Of a stretch of 64,000 nt of DNA, positions 41,982 through 51,010 are shown piece after piece. The notes beneath the pieces were generated by a model. It was not told the origin of the DNA and did not search any database. It was given only the letters and a program-made list of their open reading frames with translations. The translations under genes and the position numbers were made by a program. The stretch is from AR12 sp036265915 (GTDB lineage Bacteria > Methylomirabilota > Methylomirabilia > Rokubacteriales > CSP1-6): assembly GCA_036265915.1 (NCBI GenBank), contig DATAOC010000013.1:1-64000 (forward strand). Direction: 5' to 3'. The stretch's first letter is position 1. Every line of letters starts with the position of its first letter.

Positions 41982-43280
41982 ATGAAGGCAACGACCCGAC
42001 GTCAGTTCCTGCGCAGAACCGCCGGCGCCTCGGCCGGCATGGCCACCTGGCTGGCGCTCGGCCAGCCTCCCGCGTTCGCGCAGAAGCGCGAGCTCTCCTT
42101 CCTGTCGTGGAACCACTTCGTCCCCGCCGCCGACGACGAGCTGCGCAAGCAGGCCGAGGCCTTCGGCAAGCAGGCAGGCTGCACCGTGCGCGTCGACACG
42201 ATGGCGCATCTGCAGATGCCGGCGAAGCTGGCGGCGGAGGCGCAGTCGCAGTCCGGCCACGACATGTACCGCGCGGCGGGCGCCGATCCGTTCCTCTACG
42301 AGCAGCTGCATGCGAGCGTCGACGACGTCGTCGACAAGCTCAGCAAGCAGTATGGCGGCTGGTACCCGTTCTCGGCCGAGATGGCGCAGACGAAATCGGG
42401 CTGGAAAGCGGTGCCCTGGTTCTGGATCTCCTTCCCCGCCACCTACAACCAGGCGCACTTCAAGAAGGCCGGCTTCGAGAACCCGCCGAAGACCTGGGCC
42501 GAGCTGCTCGCCATGGGGAAGACGCTCAAGAAGCAGGGCAACCCGGTCGGCATCGCCATCAGTCACTGCTCCGACGCGCACTCCACCTACTGGTCCGTCG
42601 CCTGGTCGCACGGCGCCAAGGTGATCGAGAGCGATGGCAAGACGCCCGCCATCAACTCCGACAAGACTGCGCAAGTCATCGAGTGGTACAAGGAGCTCTA
42701 CAAGGACGCCATGGAGCCGGAGGTCCTTTCCTGGGACGACGCCTCCAACAACCGCTTCATCCTGTCGGGCAAGGGCTCGTGGATCCACAATCCGGTCAGC
42801 CCGTACAACGCCGCCCTGAAGGAAAAGATGCCGATCGCCGATGACATCAACCACCATAACAGCCCGGCGGGGCCGGCCGGGGCGCACTCGGCGCCGCCGA
42901 TCCTCGGCATCGCGATCTGGAAGTTCAGCAAGAACGTCGAGCTCGCGAAGGAGTTCATCCAGTTCCTGTTCCGCAAGGAGAACTACGACGCCTGGATCGT
43001 GGCGGCGAACGCGTTCAACCACCCGCCGCTGCGCCACCTGGCCGACCATCCGATCTGGGCGCGCAACCCGAAGTTCGCGATGCTGCCGAAGGAGGCCGAG
43101 TTCGCGCACCCGCGCGGCTGGCCGGCCAAGCCGAGCGACGCGGTGCAGCGCATCGACGACAACTACGTGATGGCCGACATGGTGGCCAAGGCGGTGAACG
43201 GCATGCCGACCAAGCGCGCCATGGAATGGGCGCACGATCAGGTCGCGCGCGCCCTCAAGGGTCAGCTGAAGGTCGGCTAG
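41982..43280 (+). CDS. Extracellular solute-binding protein, family 1, Tat-exported
   Basis: A 432-residue carbohydrate-type solute-binding protein (SBP family 1). The signal peptide has a twin-arginine motif (TTRRQFLRRTAG) followed by a hydrophobic stretch and AFAQ cleavage site, so it folds in the cytoplasm before export. The mature part reads LSFLSWNHFVPAADDE and later WAELLAMGKTLKKQG, typical of the family. A CAGGAG ribosome site sits seven bases before ATG 41982 (a GTG at 41976 is also in frame). It starts the transporter operon with two MalFG-type permeases; the TAG stop overlaps the first permease start. Confidence 0.92.
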   Translation: MKATTRRQFLRRTAGASAGMATWLALGQPPAFAQKRELSFLSWNHFVPAADDELRKQAEAFGKQAGCTVRVDTMAHLQMPAKLAAEAQSQSGHDMYRAAGADPFLYEQLHASVDDVVDKLSKQYGGWYPFSAEMAQTKSGWKAVPWFWISFPATYNQAHFKKAGFENPPKTWAELLAMGKTLKKQGNPVGIAISHCSDAHSTYWSVAWSHGAKVIESDGKTPAINSDKTAQVIEWYKELYKDAMEPEVLSWDDASNNRFILSGKGSWIHNPVSPYNAALKEKMPIADDINHHNSPAGPAGAHSAPPILGIAIWKFSKNVELAKEFIQFLFRKENYDAWIVAANAFNHPPLRHLADHPIWARNPKFAMLPKEAEFAHPRGWPAKPSDAVQRIDDNYVMADMVAKAVNGMPTKRAMEWAHDQVARALKGQLKVG

Positions 43281-44218
43281 TGGCCGTCGGCTCGCGCGTC
43301 ATCGAGACGGCCCGGCTGCGCGGCCCCGACCGTCTCGAGCGGCTGCATCGCTGGTGGGAGCAGGAGCATGTCTTCGGCTACGGCCTCATCCTGCCCGCGC
43401 TGGTGCTGCTGGCGTGTCTGGTCGCCTACCCGTTCGGGATGGCGATCTACTTCAGCCTCTCGGACTACTGGGTCGGCTCGCCGGGCCCGTTCGTCGGCCT
43501 CGCGAACTTCCGGGAGATCCTCGGCAACGACGTCTTCCGCCAGACCGTCCAGAACTCGTTCGTGTTCACGGCCGTCGCCCTCACGCTCAAGACCGTGCTC
43601 GGCGTCTGGCTCGCGGTGCTGCTCGCCCGCGACGTTCGGTTCAAGCGGCTGCTGCGCGGCGCCGTTCTCCTGCCGTGGGTGATCCCGACCGCGCTCTCGA
43701 CGCTCGGGTGGTGGTGGATGTTCGACTCGCTGTACAGCGTCGTGAACTGGACGGCGATCCGGCTGAACCTGATGACAGCGCCGGGACCGAACTGGCTCGG
43801 GCAGTCCGCGTGGGCGATGGCCGCCGTCATCATCGTGAACACCTGGCGCGGGCTGCCGTTCTTCGCCATCACCGTGCTCGCCGGGCTGATGTCCATTCCG
43901 CGCGAGTTCTACGAGGCCGCCGAGGTCGACGGCGCCAGCAACGCGCAGCGCTTCTGGCACATCACGATCCCGGTGCTCAAGCCGGTGCTGGCCGTGGTCG
44001 TGCTCTTCTCCACCATCTTCACGTTCAGCGACTTCAACATCGTCTACGTGCTGACGCGCGGCGGCCCCGTGAACACCACGCACCTCTTCGCCACCCTCGC
44101 CTACCAGATCGGGCTTCAGGGCGGGAACCTGGGACAGGGCGCCGCCATCTCGCTGTGCCTGTTTCCCATGCTGGCCATGGTCGTGTTCTTCCAGCTGCGC
44201 TACATCCGGAAGGACTGA
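43280..44218 (+). CDS. Sugar ABC transporter permease (MalF/UgpA-like)
   Basis: A 312-residue permease with six helices and the EAA loop YEAAEVDGASNAQRFWHITIPVLKP near residue 215. Pairs with the next gene to form the channel for the solute-binding protein. Start GTG shares one base with the stop of the upstream gene. Substrate unknown: sugar or polyol by family. Confidence 0.92.
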   Translation: MAVGSRVIETARLRGPDRLERLHRWWEQEHVFGYGLILPALVLLACLVAYPFGMAIYFSLSDYWVGSPGPFVGLANFREILGNDVFRQTVQNSFVFTAVALTLKTVLGVWLAVLLARDVRFKRLLRGAVLLPWVIPTALSTLGWWWMFDSLYSVVNWTAIRLNLMTAPGPNWLGQSAWAMAAVIIVNTWRGLPFFAITVLAGLMSIPREFYEAAEVDGASNAQRFWHITIPVLKPVLAVVVLFSTIFTFSDFNIVYVLTRGGPVNTTHLFATLAYQIGLQGGNLGQGAAISLCLFPMLAMVVFFQLRYIRKD

Positions 44219-44220
44219 GC

Positions 44221-45078
44221 GTGGCCAGCGCCGCGAGTCCTCGGGCCCGGCGGTGGCAGGTGGCCGCAACCTACGCGAACCTGACGCCGTTCGTCTTCTT
44301 CGCGCTGTTTCCCTTCTATTTCATGTTCGTCACCTCGTTCAAGCGGAACGCCGAGCTCTACAGCCTGAGCTCGGTGCCGTTCTGGATCCAGACCGGCGTC
44401 ATCACCGATCACTACGCGTTTCTCTTCCAGCGCACGGAATTCCTCACCTGGATGCGGAACAGCGTCGTGATCAGCGTGCTGGCCACCGCCGTCTCGCTGC
44501 TGATCGCGATCCTCGCCGGCTACAGCCTCGCGCGGCTCCGCTATCGCGGCGTGGGCTCCTTCGGCACCGCGGTGTTCGTCACGTATCTCGTCCCGCCGAC
44601 GCTGCTGTTCCTGCCGCTGTCGCAGGTCGTGAGCTGGCTCGGACTCTCCGACTCCATCTGGGCGCTCGTGGTCACGTACCCGACGTTCCTCGTGCCGTTC
44701 TCGACGTGGCTGCTCATGGGCTACTTCCGCACCGTCCCGCGCGAGGTCGAGGAGTGCGCGCTCGTCGACGGCGCCAGCCGCATGCAGACGCTGCTCAAGA
44801 TCGTGCTGCCCATGGCGGTGCCGGGCATCGTGTGCGCGGCGCTCTTCGGCTTCACGCTGTGCTGGAACGAGTTCATCTACGCGCTCACGTTCGTGTCCCA
44901 GAGCGGCAACAAGACGGCGGTCGTCGGCGTCACAGCCGACCTCATCCGCGGCGACATCTACTACTGGGGCTCGCTCATGGCGGGCGCGGTGCTGGCCAGC
45001 GTCCCGATCGTCGTCATCTACGTGTGGTTCCTGGACTACTACGTCTCGGGACTGACGGCCGGCGCCGTGAAGGGCTGA
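44221..45078 (+). CDS. Sugar ABC transporter permease (MalG/UgpE-like)
   Basis: A 285-residue second permease, six helices, EAA loop in VEECALVDGASRMQTLLKIVLPMAVPG. No ATPase gene follows, so the complex must use an ATPase encoded elsewhere, as MsmK-type shared ATPases do. The GTG start lies two bases after the previous stop. The 132 bases after it (45079-45210) hold no evident gene. Confidence 0.92.
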   Translation: MASAASPRARRWQVAATYANLTPFVFFALFPFYFMFVTSFKRNAELYSLSSVPFWIQTGVITDHYAFLFQRTEFLTWMRNSVVISVLATAVSLLIAILAGYSLARLRYRGVGSFGTAVFVTYLVPPTLLFLPLSQVVSWLGLSDSIWALVVTYPTFLVPFSTWLLMGYFRTVPREVEECALVDGASRMQTLLKIVLPMAVPGIVCAALFGFTLCWNEFIYALTFVSQSGNKTAVVGVTADLIRGDIYYWGSLMAGAVLASVPIVVIYVWFLDYYVSGLTAGAVKG

Positions 45079-45210
45079 GCCCGTAAAAGCCTGAGCCAAC
45101 GCCGCGATCAGTTTCTGGCCAGCGAGGCGTGCGGAGTGGCCCGGCTCGCGGGAATTCCGCGATTTTCCTGCGGGCGCGGTCTGGTACCCGTCTTGCTCTT
45201 CGAAGGCGCC

Positions 45211-45903
45211 GTGAGCTTGTTCGACTCCCTGGTCGTCCTCGTTCTCGCGCACGGCTACATCGTCGTGTTCGGCGCCGTGGCGCTCGACTGCGCGGCCCTT
45301 CCGATCCCGGGCGAGCTGCTCCTGCTCACCCTCGGTGGCCTGGCCGGCCAGGGGCACCTCGATGCGGGCTCCGGCATCGTCGCGGCCGCGGCCGGCGTGC
45401 TGGTCGCGGACGCGGCCACGTACTGGATCGGTCGCGCGCACGGCCAGCGCGTGTTCGCGAAGGTCCGGCTGAGCCCGCGCTGGACGCCGGGCATCACCAC
45501 GCTCATCTTCGGTCGGTTCGTGATCGGCGCGCGGATGATGGTCGCGCCGATGGCCGGCGCGCGGCGTCTGCCGTTCGGGCGCTTCTTTCTCTTCGATGCG
45601 CTCGGCGCGACGCTGTGGGCGGCGGCCTTCGTGGCCATCGGCTACGGCGCCGGGGCCAACCTCGGCACCGTCCGCAGCTACTGGGACGGCCTCACCGTGA
45701 TCATGCAGGTGGTCGTCGCGCTCGCGCTCGGCGTGTTCGCCGCGGTGAAGCTCGTCGGCGCCGGCCGCTTCACGCTGGCCGTGGGCGCCGGGCTGCTGGC
45801 GATCGCGACCGTGCGTCCGGCGCTGTCTGCGAGCGAGCAGCTCCACGCCGGCAGCCCCCGCGGCAAGCACGGCCAGGCCCAGGTCAGAGCCCTCACCGCC
45901 TGA
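45211..45903 (+). CDS. DedA/VTT-family membrane protein
   Basis: About 230 residues, DedA/SNARE-associated (VTT) family. The membrane core has CAALPIPGELLLLTLGGLAG with the Glu-containing amphipathic segment and the family motif FGRFVIGARMMVAPMAGA. DedA proteins are lipid scramblases or undecaprenyl-phosphate flippases. GTG 45211 was chosen over an ATG at 45136 because residues before it look unstructured and the hydrophobic start follows GTG directly. Confidence 0.85.
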   Translation: MSLFDSLVVLVLAHGYIVVFGAVALDCAALPIPGELLLLTLGGLAGQGHLDAGSGIVAAAAGVLVADAATYWIGRAHGQRVFAKVRLSPRWTPGITTLIFGRFVIGARMMVAPMAGARRLPFGRFFLFDALGATLWAAAFVAIGYGAGANLGTVRSYWDGLTVIMQVVVALALGVFAAVKLVGAGRFTLAVGAGLLAIATVRPALSASEQLHAGSPRGKHGQAQVRALTA

Positions 45904-45917
45904 GCGGACGGACGCCC

Positions 45918-47855
45918 TTACCGTGCGTCGGTGATGGCGGCGACGGCGGCGGGATTCTCGAGCGACGAGAGGTCGCCGGGCTCGCGACCGAGATAGGTCG
46001 CGCGGATCACGCGACGCATGATCTTCGCGCTGCGCGTCTTCGGAAGATCCCGCGTGAAGAGCACCCGGTCCGGCTTGAGCGCCTTGCCCATCTGCGAGGC
46101 GACGCGCTCGGCGAGCTCCGTGCGCAGCGCCTCCGAGGGCGCATGGCCCGGGCGCAGCACCACGAAGCACACGATCGCCTCGCCCTTCACCGCGTGCGGC
46201 ACGCCGATCACCCCGGACTCCGCGACCGCCGCATGCCCGACGAGCACGGACTCCACCTCCGCCGGCCCGAGTCGCTTGCCGGCGATCTTCAGCGTGTCGT
46301 CGGAGCGACCCTGGATGTACCAGAAGCCGTCGGTGTCGATGGTGGCCCAGTCGCCGTGAACCCAGACGTCCTTCCAGCGTGACCAGTACGTCTCCTCGTA
46401 CCGTGCCGGATCCCGCCAGAATCCCGCCGTCATCCCCGGCCATGGCCGCGTGACGACGAGCTCACCGACGGCGCCGCGCACCGGTCGGCCATCCTCGTCG
46501 AAGACGTCCGCCGCCATGCCCGGGATCGGGCCCGTGAACGCGCACGGCTTGATCGGGGCGATGGGGAAGCAGCCGAGGATCCCGCCCGAGATCTCCGTCC
46601 CGCCCGTGTAGTTGCTGATCGGAATCCGTGCCTTGCCGGCGTTCTCGAAGAGCCACCGGTACGGCTCGGGATTCCACGGCTCGCCGGTGGAGCCGAGAAT
46701 CCGCAGCGACGACAGATCGTGCGCGTGCACGTGCTCGGGTCCGTGCGGCATGAGCGCGCGCACCGCGGTCGGCGACATTCCCATGATCGAGATGCGGTGA
46801 CGCTCGGCCAGCGCCCACAACCGATCGGGCCTCGGGTAGTCCGGCACACCCTCGAAGACGACCGCGGTCGCACCCAGCGCGAGCGCGGCGGTGAAGAGCA
46901 TCGGCCCCATGAGCCAGCCGAGGTCGGTGAGCCAGAACAAGCGATCGTCTTCACCGACGTCGTGGCAGTACGCGAAGTCGTGCGCGCACTTCAGCAGGAA
47001 GCCGCCGTGCGTGAGCACGGTGCCCTTCGGGCGCCCCGTGGTGCCGGAGGTGTAGATGATGAGGCACGGGCGATCCGACTCGACCGCGACGACGGGACAT
47101 CGATCGGACTGGCTCGCCGTCGCGTCCTGCCACCAGACGTCACGCCCTGCCGTCCACGGAATGTCGCGACCGAGGCGGCGGTAGACGAGCACGCGCTGCA
47201 CGGTCGGGCTCTGCGTCAGCGCCTCATCGGCGGTCTCCTTCATCCGGACCACCTGGCCACGCCGGAAGAAGCCGTCGGCGGTGATGAGGAGCTTCGCCTC
47301 GCAGTCTTGCAGGCGCGAGGCGACCGCCTGCGCGCCGAAGCCCGAGAAGCACGGCGTGTAGATGGCGCCGATCCGCACGACGGCCAGCGTCGCGATCGCA
47401 GCCTCCGGCGACATCGGCAGGAAGATGCCGACGCGGTCGCCCTCGCCGATGCCGAGCGCACGCAGCGCGTTCGCGAGCCGGTTCACCTCGCCCGCGAGCT
47501 CCGCGTACGTCAGCGTGCGCGTCTGCCCGTCATCGCCTTCCCAGACGATTGCCGGCTTGCGACCGCGGCCGGCGTCGAGATTGCGGTCGACGCAGTTGTC
47601 GGTGAAGTTCAGCCGGCCGCCCGGAAACCAGCGCGGCCACGCCGGGCCGCGCGTGTCGTCGAGGACCTTCGTGTACGGTGTCAGCCAGCGCAGCCCGAGA
47701 TCCTTCATGACGCCGTTCCAGTACCACTCGGGATCGGCGACCGAGCGACGCTGCAGCTCGGCCAGCGTCTGCACGTCGAGCGAGCGCATGAGACGCGTGA
47801 TGCGCGCGCGCTCGATCACCTCCGGCGTCGGCCGCCAAACGATCTCGTCCGCCAT
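45918..47855 (-). CDS. AMP-forming acyl-CoA synthetase (acetyl/propionyl-CoA-like)
   Basis: A 645-residue adenylate-forming enzyme. Core motifs: IYTSGTTGRPKGTVLTHGG (P-loop), GGTEISGG (A5-like region), DWATIDTDGFWYIQGRSDDTLKIAGKRLGPAEVE with the hinge Asp, and the catalytic Lys in PKTRSAKIMRR. The N-terminal WYWNGVMKDLGLRW and the 100-residue lead match acetyl- and acetoacetyl-CoA synthetases, so the substrate is probably a short acid. AGGAGG ribosome site; TATCAT lies 10 bases before ATG 47855. Divergent from the crotonase gene across the 45-bp repeat. Confidence 0.93.
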   Translation of the reverse strand: MADEIVWRPTPEVIERARITRLMRSLDVQTLAELQRRSVADPEWYWNGVMKDLGLRWLTPYTKVLDDTRGPAWPRWFPGGRLNFTDNCVDRNLDAGRGRKPAIVWEGDDGQTRTLTYAELAGEVNRLANALRALGIGEGDRVGIFLPMSPEAAIATLAVVRIGAIYTPCFSGFGAQAVASRLQDCEAKLLITADGFFRRGQVVRMKETADEALTQSPTVQRVLVYRRLGRDIPWTAGRDVWWQDATASQSDRCPVVAVESDRPCLIIYTSGTTGRPKGTVLTHGGFLLKCAHDFAYCHDVGEDDRLFWLTDLGWLMGPMLFTAALALGATAVVFEGVPDYPRPDRLWALAERHRISIMGMSPTAVRALMPHGPEHVHAHDLSSLRILGSTGEPWNPEPYRWLFENAGKARIPISNYTGGTEISGGILGCFPIAPIKPCAFTGPIPGMAADVFDEDGRPVRGAVGELVVTRPWPGMTAGFWRDPARYEETYWSRWKDVWVHGDWATIDTDGFWYIQGRSDDTLKIAGKRLGPAEVESVLVGHAAVAESGVIGVPHAVKGEAIVCFVVLRPGHAPSEALRTELAERVASQMGKALKPDRVLFTRDLPKTRSAKIMRRVIRATYLGREPGDLSSLENPAAVAAITDAR

Positions 47856-47865
47856 CGCGCCTCCT

Positions 47866-47871
47866 ATGATA
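47866..47871 (-). promoter_or_regulatory. -10 box of the acyl-CoA synthetase gene
   Basis: The minus strand reads TATCAT, 10 bases before the ATG. The AGGAGG ribosome site lies between the box and the ATG, so with a usual start point most of it would not be in the transcript. Confidence 0.4.
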
Positions 47872-47886
47872 TCTGCTGTATCGGAG

Positions 47887-48080
47887 CGCGTGCACGGCTT
47901 GAAACGTGGGTGGCCCGCGATCGACGGGAGCCGCGTGCACGGCTTGAAACGTGGGTGGCCCGCGATCGACGGGAGCCGCGTGCACGGCTTGAACGTGGGT
48001 GGCCCGCGATCGACGGGAGCCGCGTGCACGCCTTGAAACGTGGGTGGGCCGCGATAGACCGGAGCCCCGTGCACTCGAAA
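47887..48080. repeat. 45-bp tandem repeat, four copies plus a degenerate fifth
   Basis: Units begin with CGCGTGCACGGCTTGAAAC and end in GACGGGAGC; the GTGCAC boxes are at about 47890, 47935, 47980, 48024 and 48069, so the spacing is 45, 45, 44 and 45. Copies 1-3 are nearly identical; copy 3 lacks one A, copy 4 has a few changes and copy 5 decays toward the crotonase start. Each unit has a palindromic GTGCAC and a CACGGCT / AGCCGCGTG near-dyad that can form a hairpin. It lies entirely between two divergent genes. Confidence 0.85.
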
Positions 48081-48130
48081 CATGGCGGCCCGAGACGTCG
48101 GTGGCCGCCCGACATAGATGGAGGCTCCGC

Positions 48131-48859
48131 ATGCCCGCCAACGTGACCGTGTCTCGTGACGGCGCCGTCGCCACCGTGCGCCTGAACCGGCCGGAGCGAC
48201 GCAACGCGCTCAGCGACGGGATGCTCACCGAGCTCGGCGCCGCCTTCGGCGAGCTGCGCGACGACGCCGCCATCCGCGTCGTCGTCGTCACCGGGGCGCC
48301 GCCGGTATTCTCGGCCGGCGCCGATGCCGGGCTCAAGAGCAGCATGAGCCCCGAGGAGCGCCGTCGCGCGTTCGCCGACCGCAAGTCGCAATTCCGTCGC
48401 TTGTTCGAGCGCGCGAATACGCTGCTCGAGGGGCTGGAGCAGATCACCATCGCCGCCGTGAACGGCCATGCCGTCGGCGGAGGCTGGGGTCTGACGCTGG
48501 CGTGCGACTTCCGGGTCGCTGCGGCCGAGGCGCAGTTCTGGATTCCCGAGGTCGATCTCGGCGTGCCGCTCGGCGTGGCGTCGACCACGCGATTCGTGCG
48601 GCTCGTGGGCCCTGCCCGCGCCAAGGAGATCATCCTGGAATGCCGTCGCTACTCGGCCGAGGAGGCGCGCGCCATGGGGCTCGTGCATCGCGTGGTCCCC
48701 ACCGCCGAGCTCGACAAGCGCGTGGCCGAGCTGGCCGCCGCGATGCTGGCCAAGCCGTTCCGTCCGCTCGCCGAGATGAAAGCGCGCATCAACGCCATCG
48801 CGCGCGTCGCCACCCCCGAGGTGAACGCCATGACCGAGGGGTTCCTGCCCAGGGACTAG
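48131..48859 (+). CDS. Enoyl-CoA hydratase/isomerase (crotonase) family protein
   Basis: A 242-residue crotonase. The oxyanion-hole motifs are ...PPVFSAGADAG (first) and AVNGHAVGGGWGLTLACDFRVA (second, with GGG). The Glu in WIPEVDLGVPL matches one of the catalytic Glu residues; the other position is less clear. Likely in beta-oxidation or acyl-CoA catabolism, consistent with the divergent CoA ligase. A GATGGAGG ribosome site precedes ATG 48131, following the end of the repeat. Confidence 0.9.
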   Translation: MPANVTVSRDGAVATVRLNRPERRNALSDGMLTELGAAFGELRDDAAIRVVVVTGAPPVFSAGADAGLKSSMSPEERRRAFADRKSQFRRLFERANTLLEGLEQITIAAVNGHAVGGGWGLTLACDFRVAAAEAQFWIPEVDLGVPLGVASTTRFVRLVGPARAKEIILECRRYSAEEARAMGLVHRVVPTAELDKRVAELAAAMLAKPFRPLAEMKARINAIARVATPEVNAMTEGFLPRD

Positions 48860-48892
48860 ACTACTCGTCGTCTGTATAGTATGTAGTCGGAC

Positions 48893-50119
48893 ATGGACCT
48901 CCGGCGTCGGATGGAGATTCTCTCGGAGGCCGCTCTCGACGACCGCGACGCGGTACCGCGTCCGCACCGACCGGTCCGGGTCGGGTCCCGGCCGCTCGCG
49001 TCGGTCGGCATCGCCGCCGTCCGGGTCCCCGGAGGCGGCACCACCAACCTGATGCGGGTCATGCAGACCAACGCCTGCTCGCTTTCCTGCGGTTACTGTC
49101 CGACGTTCTGCGGCGGCAAGGTCCCGCGCGCCACCATCAGCCCGGAGGAGACCGCGCGCACATTCATGGAGGTGCAGCGCAAGGGCCTGGCCCAGGGACT
49201 CTTCCTGACGTCGGGCGTTCCCGGCCGCCCGCATCGTGCGACCGATCGCATGCTCGCCACGCTGGAGCTGCTGCGCCGGCGGGAGGGATTCGCCGGCTAC
49301 GTCCACATCAAGCTGCTGCCGGGCGCCGAGGCCGCCCAGGTCGAAGAGGCGGCACGGCTCGCCACGCGCATCTCCGTGAATCTCGAGGCGCCGGCCGACG
49401 CCTACGTTCGCAGGCTCGCGCGGGAGAAAGACGTCGCGGGCGATCTGCTGCCGAAGCTGGAGCTGGCGGCCACGCATCTGGCCGCGCGCCGCCGCGAGCC
49501 CGGCGCGCTGCCGACCGCCGGCACGACGACCCAGTTTGTCGTCGGCGCCGCCGGCGAGCGGGACCGCGAGATCCTCGACGTCGTCGCCTCGCTCGAGCGG
49601 CGTCGCCTGCTTCATCACGCGCACTTCAGCGCGTTCCAGCCGGTGGCCGGCACCCCGCTCGAGCACCTGCCCGCCACGCCGGCCGCCCGCGAGCTGCGGC
49701 TCTATCAGGCCGAGCACCTGCTGCGCCAGTACGGCTTCACGTTCGGCGAGCTCGCGTTCGAGGCCGACGGCAACCTCACGCTCGACGTCGATCCGAAGAC
49801 GGCATGGGCCCGCGCGCATCCCGAGCGCTTTCCGCTGGAGATCACGCGCGCACCGTACGAGGCGCTGCTGCGAGTGCCCGGTGTCGGCCCCGCGACCGCC
49901 CGCCGCCTCATCGAGGCACGCGCGCGCACCGTCCTGCGCGGCGTCGACGATCTGAGGAAAGCCGGCGTCGACACGGTCCGCGCCGCGCACTACCTTTCGC
50001 TGCGCGGACGTCGCCTCGCGGCCACGCCTGCGCCGGAGCAGCTCCGGCTGTTCGCGCCGGGTGCGCACCTCACGCAGGCGCCGTACCGGACGCCGGTGCC
50101 GCCATGCGCGTATCGCTAG
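48893..50119 (+). CDS. Radical SAM protein with helix-hairpin-helix domain
   Basis: A 408-residue protein. The radical SAM cluster site is CSLSCGYCPTFCGG (CxxxCxxC) near residue 62-71, followed by the usual barrel. The C-terminal part has LLRVPGVGPATARRLIEAR, a helix-hairpin-helix DNA-binding motif (about 325-345). This architecture matches the putative DNA modification/repair radical SAM group (COG4277). The reaction is unknown. TATAGT lies 12 bases before the ATG. Confidence 0.9.
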   Translation: MDLRRRMEILSEAALDDRDAVPRPHRPVRVGSRPLASVGIAAVRVPGGGTTNLMRVMQTNACSLSCGYCPTFCGGKVPRATISPEETARTFMEVQRKGLAQGLFLTSGVPGRPHRATDRMLATLELLRRREGFAGYVHIKLLPGAEAAQVEEAARLATRISVNLEAPADAYVRRLAREKDVAGDLLPKLELAATHLAARRREPGALPTAGTTTQFVVGAAGERDREILDVVASLERRRLLHHAHFSAFQPVAGTPLEHLPATPAARELRLYQAEHLLRQYGFTFGELAFEADGNLTLDVDPKTAWARAHPERFPLEITRAPYEALLRVPGVGPATARRLIEARARTVLRGVDDLRKAGVDTVRAAHYLSLRGRRLAATPAPEQLRLFAPGAHLTQAPYRTPVPPCAYR

Positions 50120-50139
50120 CGCGCGACGCGCCTGACCGG

Positions 50140-50865
50140 CTACCTGCGCCCGAACACCTCGCGCAGCAGGTCGGTGACGCGCGCGGTCGGGTTGGTGCGG
50201 ATCTTCTTCTCCTCGTCAGCGACGACGTGGAAGAGCCCGTCGAGCGCCTTGCCGACGACGTACTGATCGAGGTCGTACGATTCCGTGTTCAGGAACGGGA
50301 TGCCGCGGGCGCGCGACAGCAGCTCGCGATACTGACGCGTCACGCCGACCTGGCTCATCGAGCTCTCGACGATGGGTCTGAACGCGGCGGTCAGCGGCTC
50401 CGTGGTCTTGCTCTTGAAGTACTGCGTGGCGGCGGTGTCGCCGCCATCGAGGATGCGGCGCGCGTCGTCGATGGTGAGCGCGCCGATGGCGTCCCAGAAG
50501 ATCTGCTTCGCCTGCGGTGCTGCATGCTCGGCGGCGCGATTCATGCCGAGCACGAGCTCGTCCACCTGCGGTCCGTAGCCGACGGCGCGCAGCCCGCGCT
50601 CGAGCGCCGTGAGCTTCTCGGGCAGAAGAATCTTGATCGCCTCGTTCTTGAAGAAGCCGTCGGTCTGTCCCGTGATCTTGACCGCGTTCGCCGTCCCGAC
50701 CTGCAGCGCTTGCTTGAGCGCCTCGCCGATCTTCACCTCACCCAGCGCGCCGGACGTCGAGCTGTCCGGCCCCGTCTGCACCCCGGGAATCTGCGGAAAC
50801 TGCTTGAGCAGCTGGTCGAGCTGCGCGGCGGCGGGCGATGCCGCGAGCAGCGAGAGCACGAGCAT
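50140..50865 (-). CDS. DUF4197 family exported protein
   Basis: About 241 residues: a short signal sequence (VMLVLSLLAASPAAAQ) then a helical protein of the DUF4197 family, with KIGEALKQALQVGT and YFKSKTTEPLTAAFRPIV. Function unknown. ATG 50865 gives a signal with no basic residues; an in-frame ATG at 50973 would add 36 residues including RR, but would carry the whole 83-base palindrome within the coding region. Confidence 0.82.
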   Translation of the reverse strand: MLVLSLLAASPAAAQLDQLLKQFPQIPGVQTGPDSSTSGALGEVKIGEALKQALQVGTANAVKITGQTDGFFKNEAIKILLPEKLTALERGLRAVGYGPQVDELVLGMNRAAEHAAPQAKQIFWDAIGALTIDDARRILDGGDTAATQYFKSKTTEPLTAAFRPIVESSMSQVGVTRQYRELLSRARGIPFLNTESYDLDQYVVGKALDGLFHVVADEEKKIRTNPTARVTDLLREVFGRR

Positions 50866-50882
50866 GACGACGAGCGCGGCCC

Positions 50883-50965
50883 CCGGCCGCCGGCAGGCCG
50901 CGGCTTGCCCGCGAACCGCTTGCCTCGGCGGTGCAGCGGGTGAGCCGCGGCCTGCCGGCGGCCGG
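50883..50965. repeat. 83-base near-perfect palindrome
   Basis: The outer arms, 50883-50905 and 50943-50965, are perfect 23-base inverted repeats (left arm begins CCGGCCGCCGGCAGGC). Inside, seven further pairs including two G-U extend the stem to 30 bp; the remaining 23-base loop can itself fold through ACCGC and GCGGT. It lies between the DUF255 gene and the DUF4197 gene, both on the minus strand. Confidence 0.85.
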
Positions 50966-51010
50966 ACGGCCATCGCTCGTTCCGCGCCCGCCGCCGGCCG
51001 CCGGCGCACG

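Noticed and set aside
45136..45210. Longer N-terminus of the DedA protein from ATG 45136
   Set aside because: The extra 25 residues look unlike a membrane-protein start and GTG 45211 begins the helix directly; not excluded.
47890..48060. Coding repeats (15-residue RRE/WVA-type) spanning the tandem repeat on either strand
   Set aside because: The frames are long only because the repeat is a multiple of three and GC-rich; copy 3 shifts the frame and no start or domain is present.
47887..48080. CRISPR array
   Set aside because: The units abut with a 45-bp period and no unique spacers; no cas genes are near.
50974..51010. Separate small gene between DUF255 and DUF4197
   Set aside because: No start with a ribosome site and no frame beyond the palindrome; composition is not coding.
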